A stretch of DNA of 32,353 nucleotides from Beijerinckiaceae bacterium (GTDB lineage: Bacteria > Pseudomonadota > Alphaproteobacteria > Rhizobiales > Beijerinckiaceae): contig JALOTF010000073.1 in assembly GCA_025458025.1 (NCBI GenBank), forward strand, positions 1 through 32,353, written 5' to 3'. Under the pieces are notes generated by a model that did no database searches, had not been told where the DNA came from, and saw nothing but the letters and a program-made list of their open reading frames with translations. The position numbers and the translations under genes were made by a program. Of this stretch, positions 1-9,283 are shown one piece after another (the first letter of the stretch is position 1; every line of letters begins with the position of its first letter).

Positions 1-206
1 CGGGAGAAATGCACGGAAATATCCGCCATGCCCTCCTGCGTGCCGCCGAACCAAACGCAAGCGAGCGCGCCATCGCCGAGGGTCATCAGGTTCGCGGCAT
101 GGTTCTGCGGGCAGGGCGAGGGCAGGAAGGCTTCCTGCTGGCCCTGAAGCCCGTCGCGCGGCCGGAGAATTCCATCCATGCGTCCCGAAACATCATCGCC
201 GATCAC
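1..206 (-). CDS. Sialidase-like (BNR repeat) protein, N-terminal part, cut by window edge
   Basis: Only the first 68 or so residues lie in the window; the rest runs off position 1. The visible part has a PQNHAANL segment followed by LACVWFGGTQEG, which resembles the opening of the BNR-repeat exo-alpha-sialidase-like family (BNR_2). No signal peptide is visible, so the product is probably cytoplasmic. The start is taken as GTG at 206 because a purine-rich GAGGGAG lies just upstream; the next in-frame ATG is nine codons further in and lacks a good ribosome site. It begins 12 nt after the broken alcohol dehydrogenase, so it is the last visible gene of the sugar-acid operon. A true sialidase role is not implied: members beside catabolic operons may act on other sugar-acid conjugates. 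The family call comes from motif recall only. Confidence 0.55.
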   Translation of the reverse strand, partial: MIGDDVSGRMDGILRPRDGLQGQQEAFLPSPCPQNHAANLMTLGDGALACVWFGGTQEGMADISVHFS

Positions 207-218
207 GGGTTTTCTCCC

Positions 219-1311
219 TCACCAGGCCTGGCTGTAGATATCGAGGATCGCCGCGCGCGTGAGTTCGCGTGGGTTGTTGTCGATGAGCCGCTTGATCGCG
301 AAAGCCTCATCCGCCATCGCGCCAAGATCGCTCTCCGGCACACCGCGCGCGGACATGCGCATCTCGATGCCGAGGCTCACGCACCAGCCGCGCGCGAAGC
401 GACTGACTTCGGCCGGATCGGTGGAGGCGGGCAGGCCGAGCGCTTCGAGCACGAGCTTCGTTTTTTCCGGCGCGACGGGCGCGTTATAGGCGAGGACATG
501 CGGGAAGATCACCGCGTTCGCCGCGGCCGTCCGCCGTGTTCACGGGCCCGAGGCAGAGCCCGCCATAGAGCGAGGCCAGGGCCATGCCCGCGCGCGCCTC
601 GTGATCCGCGCCATTTTGAACCGCGCGGGCGAGATAGCGCCCCACGAGCCGCACACCTTCCAGCGCATAGCCATCGATGATCGGGTGCGCCTTGATGTTC
701 GTGAAGGCCTCCACGCAATGCGCCATCGCATCCACCCCCGTTTCGGCGGTGACGCGCGCGGGCACGGTGGCGGTCATCTCGGGGTCGATGATCGCGATAT
801 CCGCGAGCATGAAGCGGCTCTGCACCGCCCATTTGTTGCGGCTCACAGGGTCAGTCACCAGCGCACGCGTGCCGACTTCCGAGCCGGTTCCGGCGGTGGT
901 CGGCACCTGCGCGAGACCCACGCGACGCCCCGCGACCTTTTCGGGCCCCACCACCTCGGCCAAGGTTTGCCCGCCATCGAGCAAGGCCGCCACGAGCTTC
1001 GCGACATCCATCGGGCTGCCGCCGCCGAAGCCGACGATGAGATCCGGCTTGTGCGCGCGGGCTGCGGCCAAGGTCGCCTCGAAATTCGGTATATCCGGCT
1101 CCGGCGCGACCGTGCCGAACACGCCGACATCACCCGGCAAGCCGAGCATGCCCACCCGCGCGGCGGCGGATGAACCCGCCACGACGAACGGCCTCTGGTA
1201 GCCCTTCGCGCGCGCCCAATCCCCGAGTTTGGCGAGCGTGCCCGTGCCGAATTCGATGATGGGCGGGCGGAGGAGTTCAATCGCGCGGGCGAGGCCGGTG
1301 GTTTTTGTCAT
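219..1311 (-). pseudogene. Iron-containing alcohol dehydrogenase (maleylacetate-reductase-like), broken by internal deletion and frameshift
   Basis: The family reduces aldehydes or oxidises alcohols with NAD(P) and a bound metal. The first part, from ATG 1311 (preceded by GAGGAAACAGCC), is clean: GGGSPMDVAKL and VPTTAGTGSE nucleotide-binding motifs, then ETGVDAMAHCVEAF with the first two metal ligands (Asp, His), ending at LCLGPVNTA. The second part, in another frame from about 518 down to the TGA at 219, resumes at NAVIFPHVLAYN. In intact relatives about 20 residues lie between these points, including the His-rich segment that supplies the other two metal ligands. Here only 13 nt (519-531) remain, so roughly 47 nt are missing and the frame is shifted. 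As given, the product would stop early and lack metal binding. No other stops disturb either half, so the lesion is recent or an assembly error. It sits 10 nt after pdxA2 in the operon. Confidence 0.85.
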
Positions 1312-1321
1312 GGCTGTTTCC

Positions 1322-2332
1322 TCAATGCGCCGCGAGGCGTTCGGCATATTCGATGGCTTCGAGCAGGCTCGTCTCCGAGGCGATGCCCTTGCCGGCGATG
1401 TCGAAGGCCGTGCCATGGTCCACGCTGGTGCGGATGATCGGCAGGCCCAGGGTGATATTAACGCCCGAGAGCGAATCCCATTTGCCGGTCTTGGGGTCCA
1501 CGTTGAAGCCCAGAAGCTTCACCGGGATATGACCCTGATCGTGATACATCGCGATCACGGCGTCATATTGCCCGGCGCGCAGCTTCACGAACACGGTATC
1601 GCCTGGCACGGGGCCGACCACATCCATGCCATCGGCGTTCGCCTTCGCGATGGTCGGGGCGGAAATGTCGATATCCTGCCGGCCGAAAATCCCGCCCTCG
1701 CCCGCATGCGGGTTCAGCGCGGCCACCGCGATGCGCGGCTTCGCCTTGCCGAGGCCTTTCAGCGCAGCGTTTGTGAGGTCGATCACGCGGCGGATACGCT
1801 CGGGCGTGACGCGCTTCGGCACATCTTCGAGGGCGACATGGGTGGTGACATGGCTCACCACCATGTTGCCATGGGCGAGCATCATCACCGAGCCCTTCAC
1901 GCCCGTGAGTTCCGCGAGAAGCTCGGTGTGGCCTGCGTAGTGATAGCCCGCGAGGTTCAGCGCTTCCTTGTTGAGGGGCGCGGTGACGATGCCGTGGATG
2001 CGCTTTTGTAGCGCGAACTGCACCGATTTCTCGATCGCGAGATAGGCCATGCGCCCGCCCGGCGCGCCGACTTCGCCGGTGACGATCGAACCCCCCGGTT
2101 CACCCGCCTGAAGGCAGGCGAGCGCAGGCCATTCGGCCTCGGTCGTCGTCTCGGGAATCGCGGGTGCGCCCACGAGCTTTTCCGCCTGACGCAGGGCCGC
2201 GACATCGCCTACGACCAGCAACTTCAGCTTGCTGGCAGCGATTTCCGGCGCGAGGCGCTGGCTGGCGCGCGCGATGATTTCCGGCCCGATGCCGGCGGGG
2301 TCTCCCATGGTGATGGCGAGATGGGGTATCAT
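1322..2332 (-). CDS. pdxA2: PdxA2-like 4-phosphate sugar-acid dehydrogenase
   Basis: A 336-residue PdxA-family protein. PdxA oxidises and decarboxylates 4-phosphohydroxy-L-threonine in vitamin B6 synthesis. The PdxA2 branch is known to act on D-threonate 4-phosphate, giving dihydroxyacetone phosphate. The sequence shows the opening ITMGDPAGIGPEI and the three expected metal-binding histidines: about His165 (SHVTTHV), His209 (ALNPHAGEGG) and His264 (MYHDQGH). Catabolic PdxA2 rather than B6 synthesis is inferred from context: its ATG overlaps the stop of the DUF1537 kinase gene by 4 nt (ATGA), which implies coupled translation. The known pathway uses exactly this kinase and dehydrogenase in sequence. 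It is cytoplasmic and probably a homodimer like its relatives. Confidence in the family is very high, in the PdxA2 role moderate to high. Confidence 0.85.
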   Translation of the reverse strand: MIPHLAITMGDPAGIGPEIIARASQRLAPEIAASKLKLLVVGDVAALRQAEKLVGAPAIPETTTEAEWPALACLQAGEPGGSIVTGEVGAPGGRMAYLAIEKSVQFALQKRIHGIVTAPLNKEALNLAGYHYAGHTELLAELTGVKGSVMMLAHGNMVVSHVTTHVALEDVPKRVTPERIRRVIDLTNAALKGLGKAKPRIAVAALNPHAGEGGIFGRQDIDISAPTIAKANADGMDVVGPVPGDTVFVKLRAGQYDAVIAMYHDQGHIPVKLLGFNVDPKTGKWDSLSGVNITLGLPIIRTSVDHGTAFDIAGKGIASETSLLEAIEYAERLAAH

Positions 2333-3438
2333 GAGACAAAGACCTTTCCGGCGTGCCGAAGCTTGCCGATCAGGGTTTCGAGGAGGTCCGGCGCGCCGAA
2401 GGCACCGGATTTCGAGAGCACCGGCAAGCCGCTCCAGCGTCCACCGACGATGACGGAGAGCGGCATGCCCGGCAGGAATTCCGTTTCGACCCGCAAGCCG
2501 CGCGCGCCCAGAGGTGCGAGCAGGGCCCGCAGCGTTTCCCCGCCGCTGGCGAAGAGCGTGCCGGGGCGGGGTAATTGCGCGAGGCTTTCGGCGAAGGTCT
2601 GGCTGATCTGCCGATGCGCCTCGCCGTGTGGGAGCCCGGCAGGCAGGTCGCAGGTCACGAAAACCGAGCCGTGATCAACCAGCGCGAACTGGATGTTCCG
2701 GAGCGCTTCCCGGTCGGGCGATCCGGCGGGAATCGGCAGGTGACGCATCCCAGCAAGTTGCTCCTGCATGACCGGGTGATCCGTGCCCACGAAGCCAAGC
2801 AAGGGCAGCTTGGGCGGCAGGGCAGGCAGCTTCGCCTTGGCCGGCAACATGCGGCCGAGCGCGGCGGCGAGCCCGCCGGTTCCAACCCAGAGCGTCTCGC
2901 CCGGCAGACGAAGCGCTTCCTCTACGATGCGGTCGAGATCGGCATCCGTTTCGGCATCGAAGAGCGTGATGCCCTCGGCCGGAGGGCCCGGCGGGCGCAA
3001 GGTGAGGGCATGACCCTCGCCGGAGAGGGTCGCCGCGAGATCCTCGCCCGTGGCTATACCCTGCACGATCTGGCGACCGTTTTCCGTCGCACGGCCCTGC
3101 GCGGGGAGTGCGGGCGCGAGAATGACGCGGGCATAACTGTTCGTCGCCAGAACCGTCGCGAGTTCCGCGCCGGCATGGCCGCGCAAAAGGCTATCCACCT
3201 TGAAGAACGAGAGCTGCCCGGGCTTTGCGGCGAGCATGGGCGCGAGCGCGGCCACGCGCGCCGTGGCCTCCCGGGCCGGGAGTTCCCGCGTCGCGCTATT
3301 CAGCACCTGCGAACCGCCCTCAAGGCTTTCCAGCCCCACCTCCAGCGGCGCGAAGGCGCGCACGAACCCCACCGCGCTATCAAGCGCGCCGGTGAGATCA
3401 TCGGCCAGAAGCCGGAGGGTGTGGAAGGCAGCGGCCAC
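2329..3438 (-). CDS. Four-carbon acid sugar kinase (DUF1537 family)
   Basis: This family phosphorylates D-threonate, D-erythronate-derived 3-oxo-tetronate and related C4 acids with ATP; characterised members include DtnK and OtnK. The 369-residue product has the N-terminal substrate-domain motif LADDLTGALD (residues 11-20), the FFKVDSLLRGHAGAEL segment (about 78-93), PALPAQGR, and near the C-terminus the nucleotide-domain motifs ASGGETLRALL and LSKSGAFG. It is shorter than many family members (often above 400 residues), mainly in linkers, with no frame break. The start is GTG 3438, preceded by AAGGGG, only 3 nt after the aldolase stop; the downstream pdxA2 overlaps by 4 nt. D-threonate kinase is the simplest reading given the PdxA2 partner, but the stereochemistry of the substrate cannot be read from the sequence. 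Confidence 0.85.
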   Translation of the reverse strand: MAAAFHTLRLLADDLTGALDSAVGFVRAFAPLEVGLESLEGGSQVLNSATRELPAREATARVAALAPMLAAKPGQLSFFKVDSLLRGHAGAELATVLATNSYARVILAPALPAQGRATENGRQIVQGIATGEDLAATLSGEGHALTLRPPGPPAEGITLFDAETDADLDRIVEEALRLPGETLWVGTGGLAAALGRMLPAKAKLPALPPKLPLLGFVGTDHPVMQEQLAGMRHLPIPAGSPDREALRNIQFALVDHGSVFVTCDLPAGLPHGEAHRQISQTFAESLAQLPRPGTLFASGGETLRALLAPLGARGLRVETEFLPGMPLSVIVGGRWSGLPVLSKSGAFGAPDLLETLIGKLRHAGKVFVS

Positions 3439-3441
3439 GCC

Positions 3442-4206
3442 TTACCCCTTCAGCCGCCCGAGCAGGCTCGTCGCGGCGTTGCGGGCGATCACGGCATCGG
3501 TCGCGAAGCTGATGAAATCCACGCCATCCGCAAGCCTGCGGCGGAATTCATCCTCGTTGCCGGAGAGATAGCCGGTGGGCTTGCCCATGGCTTTCAGCCG
3601 GCGGAAACCATCGTCAATCGCGGCCTGCACCTCCGGGTGCTGCGGATTGCCGATATGACCCATCGATGCCGCAAGATCCGAGGGGCCGATGAACACGGCA
3701 TCCACGCCTTCGACGCTGGCGATCTCCTCGATGCGCGAGAGCGCGCCGCCCGATTCGATTTGCACGATCACGCAGATCTCGGCTTCGGCATTCGCGAAAT
3801 AGCCCGGCGTGAGCCCGTAATTTGCGGAACGGGAGGAGCCGGAAACCCCGCGCACGCCCTTGGGCGGAAAGTGGGTATAGGAAACCGCCGCGCGCGCTTC
3901 CTCCGCTGTCTCGACATAGGGAATGAGCAGGGTCTGCGCGCCCTGATCGAGAATGCGCTTGATCAGCACCATGTCGTTCCAGGCCGGGCGTACCAGCGCC
4001 GGGATGCCCGCGCCCTCGATCGCGCGGAGATGATCGATCACATCCGGTGTTTCGATGGGCGAATGCTCCGTGTCGATCAGCGCCCAGTCGAAGCCACAGC
4101 CCGAGAGCAATTCCGCGAGGCTCGGGGAGGCGAGGGTCGCGAAGAAGCCGATCTGCTGCTGCTTGCCGAGCCGCGCCTTGAAGAGGTTTTTGGTCAGGGG
4201 TTTCAT
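3442..4206 (-). CDS. HpcH/HpaI-family class II aldolase
   Basis: A 254-residue member of the HpcH/HpaI family, metal-dependent pyruvate aldolases that split 4-hydroxy-2-oxo acids or 2-keto-3-deoxy sugar acids into pyruvate plus an aldehyde. Expected active-site residues are visible: His48 in IDTEHSP, Arg73 in LVRPAWND, the metal ligands Glu151 (VQIESGG) and Asp177 (FIGPSDLAASMG), and the KGVRGVSG glycine loop. ATG 4206 (MKPLTKN) is chosen because GAGACACC precedes it and similarity starts there; the open frame upstream is only overlap with the regulator gene. It lies 34 nt after the IclR gene and 3 nt before the kinase gene. An aldolase beside a kinase/PdxA2 pair suggests that either two substrates or two branches are served. 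The true substrate is unknown. Confidence 0.85.
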   Translation of the reverse strand: MKPLTKNLFKARLGKQQQIGFFATLASPSLAELLSGCGFDWALIDTEHSPIETPDVIDHLRAIEGAGIPALVRPAWNDMVLIKRILDQGAQTLLIPYVETAEEARAAVSYTHFPPKGVRGVSGSSRSANYGLTPGYFANAEAEICVIVQIESGGALSRIEEIASVEGVDAVFIGPSDLAASMGHIGNPQHPEVQAAIDDGFRRLKAMGKPTGYLSGNEDEFRRRLADGVDFISFATDAVIARNAATSLLGRLKG

Positions 4207-4240
4207 CGGTGTCTCGTGTCTCTGGCTGATGAAATCGGAT

Positions 4241-5068
4241 TTACCGCGCGATGCGCAGCGCGCCGAAGGATTGCGCATTGGCGTGCGTGAGGTCCTGCGC
4301 GATGCGCTTGACCTCGGGGATGGCGCGCGCCGCGAATTCTTCCATCGGCATGCGCTCGGCATGGATGGTGAGGCTCACGCCAGCGATAGGCGAGCCGTCG
4401 GTATCGAGGATCGCAGCGGCCACCGTGCGCAGGCCATATGCATTCTCGCCGTCGGAAATCGCATAGCCCCGTGCCTTCACCTCCGCGAGCCGCGCGAGGA
4501 TGAGATCAACCTCCACCAAAGTCCGTTCCGAGAGGCGGATGCGATTGGAGGTTTCGAGCAGCGCGCGCTGGCGCTCCACCGGCAGGCAGGCGAGCAGGGC
4601 ATGGCCGAGGGCCGCGCCATAGGCGCCGATGCGGCTGCCGGGTCGGCGATCGAGGTTGAGTTGCGGCAATTCCACCTGCGCGCGCTCGATATAGACCACA
4701 TCCGGCCCGTCGAGCATGCCGAGTGAGGCCGCATCCGCGACATCCGGGATCATCTCGTTGAGCAGCGGCTTCGAGAGCCGCTTGAGATCGGCGCGCGCGA
4801 GCGGCGTGTAGCCCAGTTCGAGGCATTTCAGCGTGAGGCGATAGCGCTTCGCGCGCGGCACTGGCGCGAGATAGCCGAGCGCGCAGAGCGTATGTACGAG
4901 CCGGAAGGAGGTGCCGCGATCGAGTGCGGTGCGCGCGGCAATCTCGGAAATCGTGAGTTCGGGCAGATTGGCATCGAAGGCGCGTAGAACCGCGAAGGCC
5001 TTCGCGACCGATTGCACGAGGTTCTTCGGGTTGTCCTCGCCGTTTTTTTCCAGCGGATCGCCGGCCAT
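4241..5068 (-). CDS. IclR-family transcriptional regulator
   Basis: A 275-residue regulator with an N-terminal winged helix (about residues 20-75, with LTISEIAARTALDRGTSFRL as the helix-turn-helix) and a C-terminal effector domain typical of IclR proteins, including the ISDGENAYGLRTVAAAI stretch. Family members bind small catabolic acids and control the neighbouring operon. ATG 5068 is preceded by GGAAGGAT. The gene lies inside the operon, 13 nt after the SDR gene and 34 nt before the aldolase, so it is probably co-transcribed and autoregulated. The overlapping inverted repeats at 6831-6858, upstream of the first gene, are its most likely binding site. Whether it activates or represses, and the identity of its effector, cannot be told from the sequence. 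Confidence 0.9.
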   Translation of the reverse strand: MAGDPLEKNGEDNPKNLVQSVAKAFAVLRAFDANLPELTISEIAARTALDRGTSFRLVHTLCALGYLAPVPRAKRYRLTLKCLELGYTPLARADLKRLSKPLLNEMIPDVADAASLGMLDGPDVVYIERAQVELPQLNLDRRPGSRIGAYGAALGHALLACLPVERQRALLETSNRIRLSERTLVEVDLILARLAEVKARGYAISDGENAYGLRTVAAAILDTDGSPIAGVSLTIHAERMPMEEFAARAIPEVKRIAQDLTHANAQSFGALRIAR

Positions 5069-5081
5069 TCGAATATCCTTC

Positions 5082-5768
5082 CTAGAGCGACGAGCCGCCG
5101 CAGATCGTCAGCACCTGCCCGGTGATGGCGCTCGCCTCCTCCGAGAGCAGGAAGGCCACCGACGCCGCCACCTCTTCCGGCCGGATGAGTCGGCCGATGG
5201 GCGGCAGTTTCGGCACCACGCTCGCCCGTGCCGGATCGTTCAGCATGGGCGTATCCGTTGCGGCAGGCGCCACGACATTCACCGTGATGCCCTTCGGCGC
5301 AAGCTCCATGGCCCAGCTGCGCGCCATGGCAACAAGTGCCGCCTTGGTCGCCGCATACTGGCTGCGGCCCGGCGAGCCGGTGGCGGTACGGCTGCCGATC
5401 AGCACGATCCGCCCGCCTTGCTGCATGCGCGGTGCGAGGCCATTCGCAAGGTGCTCGGCTGCGGCCACATGCAAGTCCCACATGCGCGCCAGAGCTGTCG
5501 CATCGAGCCCGCCGAGCGTGCCGGTCTCCATGAAACCCGCGGCATGCACGAAGGCATCAACGGGCCCGGTTGCCTCAAGAAGCTGCGCGCGCGCGCTGGC
5601 TTCGGAAAGGTCGCAGGCGATGCTGCGAACCCCTTCCCCCTCCGCCGCTAGCGCGCGCCGCGCCGCCCCTGTGACGCGCCAGCCATCACCGGCCAGCCGG
5701 CTGACAATGGCCGCGCCGATGCCCGAGCTTGCGCCCGTCACCAGCGCATGGCGCGTCGCATTCTGCAT
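5082..5768 (-). CDS. Short-chain dehydrogenase/reductase (SDR)
   Basis: A 228-residue classical SDR using NAD(H) or NADP(H). The cofactor motif TGASSGIG is at residues 11-18, the catalytic serine is about Ser126 (LIGSRT), and the YxxxK pair is Tyr138/Lys142 (QYAATK). The usual NNAG motif is HAAG here, a common variant. The tail (SAITGQVLTICGG) matches the family. Its ATG overlaps the stop of the receptor gene by one base (TGATG), so the two are coupled. In tetronate-type operons a dehydrogenase often oxidises the imported acid at C2 or C3 before kinase or aldolase action. That role is inferred here; the substrate is unknown. Confidence 0.9.
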   Translation of the reverse strand: MQNATRHALVTGASSGIGAAIVSRLAGDGWRVTGAARRALAAEGEGVRSIACDLSEASARAQLLEATGPVDAFVHAAGFMETGTLGGLDATALARMWDLHVAAAEHLANGLAPRMQQGGRIVLIGSRTATGSPGRSQYAATKAALVAMARSWAMELAPKGITVNVVAPAATDTPMLNDPARASVVPKLPPIGRLIRPEEVAASVAFLLSEEASAITGQVLTICGGSSL

Positions 5769-6757
5769 CAGGTCGGCTCATACTTGATGAGGCTGAGCAA
5801 CTCGCCCGAGCGCTTCACTTCGCTGGCGATGAAGGCGCGCGTATCGGCGATGCTTTCGGCAATGGGCTCGATGAGCGTGGCCCGAAGCTTCTTCGAGATT
5901 TCCGGGTCCTTCATCGTGGCCTGGACCATGGCGTTCACCTTCTCCTGAATGGCGACCGGCGTGCCCTTGGGCGCCCAGATGCCATACCAGGAATTGAACA
6001 CGAAATCGGGCACGCCGCCTTCGGAGAGGGTCGGTACATCCGGCGCGAGAACGGAGCGCGCCTTGCTGGCAATGCCAAGCGCGCGCACCTTCGAGCCATC
6101 CGCCGTCTGCGGCAGCAGCGCGAAGGTCGGGTCGATGAGCAACTGCACGCTGCCGCCGATCAGATCTTGTAGCGCGGGAACCGTGCCGCGATAGGGCACG
6201 AGATTGATGTCGAGGCCGGTGCGGCGCAGGAAATCGACCGTCGCGAGATGGCCGGCAGAGCCCAGCGAGGAAATCGCGAAGTTGAAATCCTTCGGGTTCT
6301 TTTTTGCGGATTCGATGAATTCTGCGAGCGTCTTTTCCGGGCGCTTTGCCGAGATCACCAGCACCAACGGGGCGACCGCCGTGCGGGCCACGGCTTCGAG
6401 ATCCACCTCCGGGTTGAAGGTCGCGGCCTTCAGCACCTTCGGCATCACGGCGGTGTTGAAGGCGCTCGCGAGGAAGGTGTAGCCATCTGGCGCAGAATTG
6501 ATGACTTCGTTGGTGCCGATGAGGCCCGCGCCGCCGACCTTGTTCTCGACAATGGACGTCGCGCCCATGGTCTCCTGCAGGCGCTGCGATACGAGACGGC
6601 CCAGCGCATCATTGGCGGCACCCGGCGGCCACGGAACGATAACCCGGATGGTCTTGCTCTTATCCGGCCAGGCGGCCTGCGCCTTCACCGTGATCGTGAT
6701 GCCCGAGGCCATGACGGCGCCTGCGGCGGCAGTCTTGAGAAAATCACGCCGTTTCAT
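5768..6757 (-). CDS. Bug/TctC-type periplasmic solute-binding protein
   Basis: A 329-residue tripartite tricarboxylate transporter (TTT) receptor of the Bug family, which binds carboxylates in the periplasm. The leader MKRRDFLKTAAAGAV carries a twin-arginine pair at residues 3-4 and then a short hydrophobic stretch, so export may be by Tat or Sec. The mature part begins around WPDKSKTIRVIVPWPPG, a typical Bug opening, followed by the conserved IVENKVGGAGLIG segment. ATG 6757 is chosen for the strong AAAGGGGGAAAGCC upstream and the leader that follows; the longer open frame upstream runs through the promoter. No TctA or TctB membrane genes are adjacent, so the permease must be elsewhere or beyond the window, as is usual for orphan Bug genes. 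It is the first gene of the operon. Confidence 0.9.
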   Translation of the reverse strand: MKRRDFLKTAAAGAVMASGITITVKAQAAWPDKSKTIRVIVPWPPGAANDALGRLVSQRLQETMGATSIVENKVGGAGLIGTNEVINSAPDGYTFLASAFNTAVMPKVLKAATFNPEVDLEAVARTAVAPLVLVISAKRPEKTLAEFIESAKKNPKDFNFAISSLGSAGHLATVDFLRRTGLDINLVPYRGTVPALQDLIGGSVQLLIDPTFALLPQTADGSKVRALGIASKARSVLAPDVPTLSEGGVPDFVFNSWYGIWAPKGTPVAIQEKVNAMVQATMKDPEISKKLRATLIEPIAESIADTRAFIASEVKRSGELLSLIKYEPT

Positions 6758-6830
6758 GGCTTTCCCCCTTTGGAAGCTGTCCATCGCTGATCGATGGATC
6801 GGAATTCTTGTTGTCAAAACGCGCCAAGAA

Positions 6831-6858
6831 TGTTCGGAATGCGAACAAACATTCGCAT
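6831..6858. promoter_or_regulatory. Overlapping inverted repeats, candidate IclR operator
   Basis: Two perfect dyads overlap: TGTTCG-gaatg-CGAACA at 6831-6847 and ATGCGAA-caaaca-TTCGCAT at 6839-6858. They lie 74-101 nt upstream of the receptor start codon in the otherwise plain gap 6758-6920. The position fits a regulator site controlling the catabolic operon, and IclR proteins are known to bind such palindromes. The symmetry is seen directly; the protein that binds is inferred. Confidence 0.5.
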
Positions 6859-6920
6859 AGTGATAAGATTCCATGTTCCAGCCGGGGCGTCAAGCGCAGG
6901 TCGAACCCGCCATAGGCACG

Positions 6921-6949
6921 AAAAAAACCCGGCGGATCGCTCCACCGGG
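6921..6949 (-). terminator. Rho-independent terminator of katG
   Basis: Read on the minus strand, an 8-bp stem (CCCGGTGG / CCGCCGGG, one G-T wobble) with a 6-nt loop AGCGAT is followed directly by seven T. It lies about 30 nt beyond the katG stop codon and separates katG from the promoter region of the next minus-strand operon. Confidence 0.9.
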
Positions 6950-6978
6950 CTCGATGTTTCGGAAAACAGGCCGAAAAG

Positions 6979-9232
<2,254 letters not shown>

Positions 9233-9283
9233 GCTTTGATCAATCCCAATTGCATTTTCAGAAGACGCCGATAGGAAAATCTT

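Noticed and set aside
2329-3438. Possible internal deletion in the DUF1537 kinase, because it is shorter than many relatives
   Set aside because: The frame is continuous and both domains and their motifs are present. The difference is spread over linkers, so natural length variation is the simpler reading.
2575-4290. A 571-codon open frame on the plus strand across the kinase and aldolase genes
   Set aside because: It is antisense to three well-supported genes and has no recognisable motif.
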